A stretch of 9,643 nt of DNA, from contig JBJTOP010000416.1 of NCBI GenBank assembly GCA_046074645.1, positions 1 through 9,643 of the forward strand. The letters are read 5' to 3'. The notes beneath the pieces were generated by a model. It did no database searches. It saw only the letters and a program-made list of their open reading frames with translations, and was not told the origin of the DNA. This document shows positions 1 through 4,696 of this stretch, one piece after another. The translations under genes and the position numbers were made by a program. This DNA is from SXXK01 sp046074645 (lineage in GTDB: Bacteria; Planctomycetota; Planctomycetia; Planctomycetales; Planctomycetaceae). Each line of letters opens with the position of its first letter. The first letter of the stretch is position 1.

Positions 1-80
1 CGGCAACGGCGCGGTCGTTGCGGTTTCTGGGGACTCTTCGGTTCTTGACGATTCTACCGCCCGGCCATCAGACGCTGTTG

Positions 81-115
81 CACGGCTTCCGCCGTGTCCG
101 CGGGGACTGTCCCCG
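81..115. repeat. Two adjacent inverted repeats (REP-like)
   Basis: CACGGC (81-86) and GCCGTG (91-96) pair perfectly around a TTCC loop. Five bases later CGGGG (101-105) pairs with CCCCG (111-115) around ACTGT; read as DNA symmetry, GGGGAC-T-GTCCCC is a 6+6 palindrome. Neither is followed by a T-run, so a rho-independent terminator is unlikely. The arrangement resembles short palindromic intergenic elements, but only this copy is in the window, so repetition in the genome is inference. Confidence 0.55.
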
Positions 116-203
116 GTGCCGCACCAAATGATGCTCATACCAATAAATTCTCTGGGATTTCCGCGGCAGGTGCCATGCACATTGAGGTCGTGCGTACCGT
201 TAC

Positions 204-223
204 CGGGGGATTGACATCCCCCG
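204..223. repeat. Perfect 8-bp inverted repeat with TGAC loop
   Basis: CGGGGGAT (204-211) and ATCCCCCG (216-223) are exact reverse complements around the tetraloop TGAC. No T-run follows on either strand. The flanks GTGCG (190-194) and CGCAC (222-226) are also complementary and could form an alternative outer pairing. It may belong to the same structured or repeated element as the two hairpins about 100 bp to its left. Confidence 0.6.
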
Positions 224-435
224 CACGCCTTGTCACGACGGAGCGGATCCAGAGAACGAAATCCGGTGTCCTTAACAACGTTTCGTCATCCCAGCCTCGC
301 CCACTCAGGTCTTCACGCATCCTTTCGCAGGATTCCGGGGAACGTCAACGCCATTGGGCCGCTGCCGGGGGTGTGATTGTGATGAAGGGCTGGCGCAAGC
401 GTGGCAGCGTCCGGGATCAACTCCTGGTTGCTGCT

Positions 436-464
436 TTGCTCAGCAGGCCCCTGCCGCGTATAAT
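436..464 (+). promoter_or_regulatory. Predicted sigma70-type promoter for the gene at 506
   Basis: A perfect TATAAT lies at 459-464, and TTGCTC (three of six consensus bases, including the TTG) at 436-441, with the ideal 17-base spacer. Transcription would start near 471 and give a leader of about 35 bases before the ATG at 506. The -35 hexamer lies between CTGCT (431-435) and AGCAG (442-446), and the spacer contains GCAGG-CC-CCTGC (443-454), so operator-like symmetry overlaps the promoter. The prediction rests on consensus matching only. Confidence 0.55.
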
Positions 465-505
465 CCCGCCAGCCGATTCACACACTTTTACTCACTGGCC
501 CGGAT

Positions 506-2443
506 ATGACTGGCGTTTCTGCTGTTTTTCAGGTTGGTACCGGGTTGACGTTGTATCCCGTGGTACACGGCAGCGGGGACAGTGCCGTGGAAGTTCGTCG
601 GCTGATGCTCAGTCACAAGTTCGACTGTCTGGCGGTGCCTTTGCCGCCATCGTTCCAGTCGGAGGTGGAGTCTGCGGTGGAGCTTTTGCCGCGAATTTCG
701 GTGGTGCTGCAGCGTGAACCGCATCTCTCATTTTTGCCGCATTCCGACTATCGCGGCGAATCGAGTGGGGGTCCGTCCGGGTACGGGGGAGACGACGACG
801 ACGATGACGACGACGGCCCGGACGATCTGCGACCTGTCTCTTATGTGCCGATTGATCCCTGTCAGCCGGTGATTGCGGGGCTGCGGATTGCGCGTCAGGA
901 GCGGATGGCGCGGGCATTCATCGATATCGAGACGGACGACTATCTTCCCAGTTCCACCATTCTGCCTGACCCGTATGCATTAAAGAGGGTGACGGCGGAG
1001 CAGTTTGCGGCGGCTGTATTGCCGGCGATGCCGCGACCGACGGAGCCGCGTCATACAGAGCGGCTGCAGTGGATGGCAGCGCGACTGCGGCAATTGACAC
1101 AGCGTCACCAGCGGGTGCTCTGTCTCTGCAGTCTTCCCGACTGGGCGTGGCTGCGTGAAGCATATCTTTCGACGGATGCAATTCCCGTTGCCCCTGACGT
1201 GCAGCCGGAGCCTGCGGAGCGTCTGGCGGTCGCTGAGAACACGCTGTTGTTTGTGCTGGGCGAGCTGCCATGGATTACTGGGCTGTATGAGCAGGCTCGA
1301 GTGATGCTGGACGACGATGAAAATCTGTCCGTGGACGGCATCAAGGCGCTGCTGCTGCAATCCCGTGAGAGCTATGTGGAAGAGTTCGGCACGCGTGCCC
1401 GCAGAATCACTCCGGCGCTGCTCAGTCGCTGTCTGAAATACGCGCGAAACCTGTCGCTCATCGAACGCCGGTTTACTCCCGACCTCTATTCCCTCGTCGT
1501 GGCTGCTCAGCAAACCGCCGGGGATCAGTATGCGATTCACGTCACGGAAACAGCACGGGCATATCCTTGGGTGGAGCGATCTGACGAGCCGCGGATTCGT
1601 TTCGGCATCAATCAGGCGCAGCTTCCGGATGGCACGGGCGTCTTCCCCAAGAGTCGTCTTCCGGGAGCTCCGGTGGTGTGGCGCACGTGGCGATTATCCA
1701 GCCGTCCGGATGCGCGGCGGAAGGTGAAATGGCTGCAGTCCTGGAATCCGTTTGGTCAGTGCAGCTGGCCACCTGAAGACGTGGCGATCGAGCGTTTTCG
1801 AACGCATGTGAAGGACGTCGCGCTGGACCTTCTGGGAACCGATCTTGCTCGGACCGAGAAGTTTTCATCCAGTCTGAAGGACGGTCTGGATATGCGTGAG
1901 ACGCTGAGGAACTGGCACACAGGAAGTCTTTACGTCCGCGAGTTTCCTCCGGCGCGGGGGCGGCTGGACTGCGTGGTGATGCTGTTCGACAGTCCTGCGG
2001 ATCCGCGGCAGTACCCATGGCGGATTACCTGGCACGCGGAGGCTCACGACGAATCCACGCTGGCTTTGTTCGCTACGAATTTCATGACGGACGTGGTCGG
2101 GCCTGGCATTGCGGTGGCCCGTTATGGGGGTGCGATGTTTCTGTTTCCGCCGCGGCCGATCCCGGAGATCTGGCAGGATCCGCGGTTCGACTTCACGGAC
2201 ACGCTCGAAGAACGTCTGCTTGCAGCTGCGCTCTTTCATTCCCGGGAAAAGCACATCGCGCTGCTCAGTTCCGCCCCACCGGGAGCTGGCTGGAGACGGC
2301 TGGCGGCCAAGTTTCGGCGGAAGATCATTCACGTGCCGTTGTCGCGTTTCAGTTCAGAGACGATTGAGCGGTTGCGGATCGTGCATGTGCTCAACGGCCA
2401 TGAAGTCCGTTCGTGGGCGGACAAGTTTATCCGGCGCCCGTGA
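506..2443 (+). CDS. Hypothetical protein with TraB/ChaN/DUF5682-like N-terminal region
   Basis: This is a 645-residue soluble-looking protein with no signal peptide or TM helix. Residues 16-70 alternate strand and helix (YPVVHGSGDSA, then CLAVPLPPSF). Residues 117-145 read DPCQPVIAGLRIAR...AFIDIE, and residues 181-220 include HTERLQWMAARLRQL followed by RVLCLCSLPDWAWLREAY. This order (early HG motif, 'FID', then 'xxMAxRLRxL...VLxLC') recalls the TraB/ChaN/EreA-like superfamily and DUF5682 proteins. I infer distant membership, not enzymatic activity. Residues 220-645 are mostly helical then mixed, with nothing I recognise. Residues 96-103 are eight consecutive Asp inside a Gly/Ser/Asp-rich linker, encoded by an imperfect GAC repeat near 791-814. 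ATG 506 is chosen because no other in-frame start precedes the HGSGD segment; there is no clear Shine-Dalgarno sequence. A promoter at 436-464 suggests separate transcription. Existence of the gene is near certain; the family call is tentative. Confidence 0.85.
   Translation: MTGVSAVFQVGTGLTLYPVVHGSGDSAVEVRRLMLSHKFDCLAVPLPPSFQSEVESAVELLPRISVVLQREPHLSFLPHSDYRGESSGGPSGYGGDDDDDDDDGPDDLRPVSYVPIDPCQPVIAGLRIARQERMARAFIDIETDDYLPSSTILPDPYALKRVTAEQFAAAVLPAMPRPTEPRHTERLQWMAARLRQLTQRHQRVLCLCSLPDWAWLREAYLSTDAIPVAPDVQPEPAERLAVAENTLLFVLGELPWITGLYEQARVMLDDDENLSVDGIKALLLQSRESYVEEFGTRARRITPALLSRCLKYARNLSLIERRFTPDLYSLVVAAQQTAGDQYAIHVTETARAYPWVERSDEPRIRFGINQAQLPDGTGVFPKSRLPGAPVVWRTWRLSSRPDARRKVKWLQSWNPFGQCSWPPEDVAIERFRTHVKDVALDLLGTDLARTEKFSSSLKDGLDMRETLRNWHTGSLYVREFPPARGRLDCVVMLFDSPADPRQYPWRITWHAEAHDESTLALFATNFMTDVVGPGIAVARYGGAMFLFPPRPIPEIWQDPRFDFTDTLEERLLAAALFHSREKHIALLSSAPPGAGWRRLAAKFRRKIIHVPLSRFSSETIERLRIVHVLNGHEVRSWADKFIRRP
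537..589 (+). promoter_or_regulatory. Overlapping alternative hairpins in the 5' coding region
   Basis: Three inverted repeats share sequence here. GTACC-GGG (537-544) can pair with CCC-gt-GGTAC (557-566). CCGTG (558-562) can pair with CACGG (566-570). CACGGCA (566-572) can pair with TGCCGTG (583-589). The third uses bases of the first two, so the structures exclude one another. All lie inside codons 11-28 of the 645-residue gene, about 65-120 bases after the predicted transcription start. A regulatory role is inference, and codon constraint on the HGSGD segment could explain part of the symmetry. Confidence 0.3.
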
Positions 2444-2576
2444 CCGCGGGGGTGATGTGCGGGCGGGTCTGTGACGATTAACTTTCCGTCGCAGCGGCTG
2501 GATTCCACACGAATTTCCGATTAGATTTCTGCCCGATCAGCGAAGTACTGCCGCAGAGTTTTCAGGCTTCTCGGGT

Positions 2577-2598
2577 TTTTCCGAAGGAAAACACAATG
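2577..2598 (+). promoter_or_regulatory. Shine-Dalgarno inside a small hairpin
   Basis: AAGGA (2584-2588) lies 7 bases before the ATG at 2596 and is the best ribosome binding site upstream of this gene cluster. TTTTCC (2577-2582) and GGAAAA (2586-2591) form a perfect 6-bp inverted repeat around GAA, which would cover most of the site. The stem is AU-rich and probably weak in RNA, so sequestration is only a possibility. Confidence 0.4.
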
Positions 2599-3516
2599 AG
2601 CGAACCCAGTCCAGCAGCAACTGAATCCGCCGTATCTGCGGCCGCCACGGGCGTCCCGGTCGCTCAGCCGGTACCCGAACCTTCTCGACAGCAACCACCG
2701 AACATTGTGTATCTGGTGTCGTACCCGAAGATTGTGTTTTTGTATCCCACGGTTGTGGTGTCGTTTCTGTGTGCTCTGTTTCTCTGGATCCGCGGCGGCA
2801 TTCCGCTCGATGCGATCGCTGCCGATCCGGCGGCGACGGCCGCGGTGTCGGCCGCTGAGTCTGGTGAAGCCGCATCTTCGGAGGCAGCCGCAGCGGCGGG
2901 CGACGCATCAGCTGAGGCCCCGGCGGCAGCCCCGGCAGCTCAGGCCGCTGGCCATACCTATCAGTTCTGGTGTGCCCGCATTTTTCTCGCGGTGCTTGGC
3001 TTTAATCTCGTGGTGATCTCCTTTGAATTTCCTCGCACGACCTCGCTGACGTGGTTTTTCGCCATTTCAACGCTCTGCCTTGCCAGCTGGTTCCTGTTTT
3101 CGCTCTACGACAATCTCGCCCCGGCTCTGCTTCAGGGAGTGCTGGCGATCAAGCCGATGGCCAACGGTTCCTTCTACATGATCTTCACGGGCATCATGCT
3201 GGTGCTCTTCGTGGCGGTCCTCATCAGCCGTCGCGTGGATTACTGGGAGGTGCGTGGCAATGAACTTCTGCATCACCACGGATTTCTCAGCAATCTCGAA
3301 CGCTTCAACGCTCCAAACCTGCGGATTGACAAGGAAATCACTGACCTGTTCGAGTATATGCTGCTGCGTTCCGGGCGATTGGTGATTCACTGCAGCAACG
3401 AACGTCGCGCTATCGTGCTCGAAAACGTGCTTGGCATAGACAAGAAAGAGCGCCAGATCACTCAAATGCTGGGTGCTCTGCAGGTTCGCGTAAGGACGGA
3501 CAAGGAAGAAGAATAG
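2596..3516 (+). CDS. Four-TM membrane protein with C-terminal PH-like domain
   Basis: This 306-residue integral membrane protein has a Pro/Ala-rich N-terminus (1-40), then TM helices at about 46-65, 126-144, 150-170 and 192-210. The loop between TM1 and TM2 (about 70-119) is almost entirely Ala, Glu, Ser and Pro, a low-complexity spacer. After TM4, residues 213-300 run VDYWEVRGNELLHHHG, then ERF, LRIDKEITDLFEYMLLRSGRL and a final strand/helix pattern. This resembles the small bacterial PH-like domains that follow TM pairs, a fold-level guess. With four TM helices both termini should be on the same side, probably the cytoplasm. The start is supported by AAGGA at 2584-2588. The gene ends 28 bp before the ATG of the cysteine desulfurase gene, suggesting one transcript. 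The upstream gap (2444-2595) shows no convincing promoter pair. I cannot assign a function. Confidence 0.88.
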   Translation: MSEPSPAATESAVSAAATGVPVAQPVPEPSRQQPPNIVYLVSYPKIVFLYPTVVVSFLCALFLWIRGGIPLDAIAADPAATAAVSAAESGEAASSEAAAAAGDASAEAPAAAPAAQAAGHTYQFWCARIFLAVLGFNLVVISFEFPRTTSLTWFFAISTLCLASWFLFSLYDNLAPALLQGVLAIKPMANGSFYMIFTGIMLVLFVAVLISRRVDYWEVRGNELLHHHGFLSNLERFNAPNLRIDKEITDLFEYMLLRSGRLVIHCSNERRAIVLENVLGIDKKERQITQMLGALQVRVRTDKEEE

Positions 3517-3544
3517 TCTGCCTGGTGGTCCGGTGGCGGTGACG

Positions 3545-4696
3545 ATGAATACAGACCCTGTCTATTTCGACAACAACGCCACCACACCGCCTGACCCGCG
3601 TGTTCTTGACGAAATGCAGGCTGCGTTCAGGACGGCCTTTGCCAATCCCGGCAGTCAGCACAGTTTCGGAAGGGCTGCCCGTCGGGTGCTTGAAGACAGC
3701 CGGGAGCAGATTGCTGAAATTCTGGATGCCGACCCGTCTGAACTGATATTCACCAGTGGCGGCACGGAATCGCTCAACACCGCCATTCACGGTTTTACAT
3801 TGGGCCGTCGGGGCTGTCTTGGTTTGACGGCTGGCGAGCATCCGGCGACACGGGAGGCTTGTCAGCACGCGGCGGTGGCTGGAATGCGGCTGGTGGACCT
3901 TCCGATGACATCGACGGGTCTGCTGGATCCTGCAGCCATGCCGAGGCTTCCGTGGTCTGAAATGAAGTTGTGCGCGGTGATTCTGGCACACAACGAGACC
4001 GGCGTGATTCAGGACATTTCGCAGCTGTCAGAACTTTGCCGGAGCCATCAGGTTCCGCTGTTGCTGGATGCGGTGCAGGCAGTTGGCAAGATTGATTTCT
4101 CGTTTCGTCAGAGTGGTGCGACAGCGGTGGCATTTGGAGCGCATAAGTTTCATGGACCTCGGGGTATTGGAGGATTGATTCTGCGGCGTGGGGTGCGAAT
4201 TCCAGGATTGCTTGTGGGTGGCCATCAGGAGTCGGGGCGTCGAGCGGGCACGGAACCTGTGCCACTCGCCGCCGGCATGGCGGCCGCCCTGAGGTACTGG
4301 CATGCGGAGCGGCGGGAGCGTTCAGAGCGGATGTCGGCTGTTCGGGATCGGCTGGCGTCTGGACTTCACAGCCAGTGTGGGCCGATTGTGATTCACGGTT
4401 CCGCGGCGGTTCGACTGCCAAACACGCTGAATGTGGCGTTCCCTGGAATTTCCGGAGAAGCGCTGCTGGTGAATCTGCATCTGGCGCAGGTTGCGTGTTC
4501 GCTGGGAAGCACGTGTGCCAGCGGTTCCGTTGAGCCGGCTCCGGTGCTGCTGGCGATGGGGATTCCGGAGGACCTGTGTTTGTCTTCGGTGCGGTTTTCC
4601 GTGAGTTATCTGAATACTGAGCAGGAAGTGGATCTGGCGTTGCCGCGAATAGCGGCCGCGGTTGCGCGCCTGCGTGGCGGGGAGGTGCGTCGATGA
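3545..4696 (+). CDS. Cysteine desulfurase, NifS/IscS type (class V aminotransferase fold)
   Basis: This is a PLP enzyme that converts L-cysteine to alanine and leaves a persulfide on its active cysteine for Fe-S clusters and other thio-cofactors. From the ATG at 3545 it has 383 residues; numbering below uses the GTG at 3533 (387 residues). Motifs are complete: YFDNNATTPPDP at 11-22; SGGTESLN at 75-82; GEH with His103 stacking on PLP; AHNETG with Asn154; LLDAVQAVGK with Asp179 and Gln182; AHKFHGPRG with the Schiff-base Lys205; RRAGTEPV at 237-243 (usually RRAGTENV); and CSLGSTCASG with catalytic Cys328 in the long loop typical of the NifS/IscS group. ATG 3545 is preferred because family members begin a few residues before the YxDNNATT strand; both starts have only weak GGTGG-type sites. 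The stop overlaps the next start (ATGA). Whether it is the housekeeping IscS or a dedicated paralogue cannot be told from the window. Confidence 0.96.
   Translation: MNTDPVYFDNNATTPPDPRVLDEMQAAFRTAFANPGSQHSFGRAARRVLEDSREQIAEILDADPSELIFTSGGTESLNTAIHGFTLGRRGCLGLTAGEHPATREACQHAAVAGMRLVDLPMTSTGLLDPAAMPRLPWSEMKLCAVILAHNETGVIQDISQLSELCRSHQVPLLLDAVQAVGKIDFSFRQSGATAVAFGAHKFHGPRGIGGLILRRGVRIPGLLVGGHQESGRRAGTEPVPLAAGMAAALRYWHAERRERSERMSAVRDRLASGLHSQCGPIVIHGSAAVRLPNTLNVAFPGISGEALLVNLHLAQVACSLGSTCASGSVEPAPVLLAMGIPEDLCLSSVRFSVSYLNTEQEVDLALPRIAAAVARLRGGEVRR
4681..4695 (+). promoter_or_regulatory. Strong Shine-Dalgarno within the end of the desulfurase gene
   Basis: GGAGGTG at 4681-4687 lies 5-6 bases before the ATG at 4693, inside the last codons of the desulfurase gene. 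With the ATGA stop/start overlap, this predicts translational coupling, so the two proteins should be made together. Confidence 0.65.

Larger units (their letters stand above)
1..505. other. Non-coding upstream region with inverted repeats and a promoter
   Basis: I see no credible gene here. One + frame is open from the window edge to a TGA at 212-214, and one minus-strand frame is open from about 285 down to base 1 with an ATG at 138-136. Their translations look low-complexity and match no family I know, so a partial gene running off the left edge cannot be excluded but is not supported. What can be seen are three tight inverted repeats (81-96, 101-115 and 204-223) and a sigma70-like promoter at 436-464 reading towards the gene at 506. 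A longer frame from 94 to 717 also exists, but it runs over the start of the 645-residue gene and reads as arginine/serine-rich shadow sequence. Confidence 0.7.

Noticed and set aside
135..320. 61-codon minus-strand frame in the upstream region
   Set aside because: It reads through the 204-223 hairpin, has no ribosome site or family resemblance, and is best seen as a by-product of a structured or repeated element.
566..589. Second copy of the GGGGAC-type palindrome seen at 101-115
   Set aside because: The shared core is only GCGGGGAC plus a few bases and lies in codons for HGSGDSA, so it is not enough to call a repeat family, although the hairpin itself is reported.
94..717. 207-codon + strand frame starting at a GTG
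   Set aside because: It overlaps the first 70 codons of the clear 645-residue gene in another frame, crosses the inverted repeats and promoter, and its translation is Arg/Ser/Gly-rich without domain-like patterns.
980..1540. 186-codon minus-strand frame
   Set aside because: It is antisense to the 645-residue gene; its translation is Arg/Gln/His-rich as expected for the shadow of GC-rich coding DNA.
2444..2595. Possible promoter (TGGATT near 2499 and TAGATT near 2522)
   Set aside because: The hexamers match the consensus at only three and four positions, and the G/C-rich context makes such matches common.
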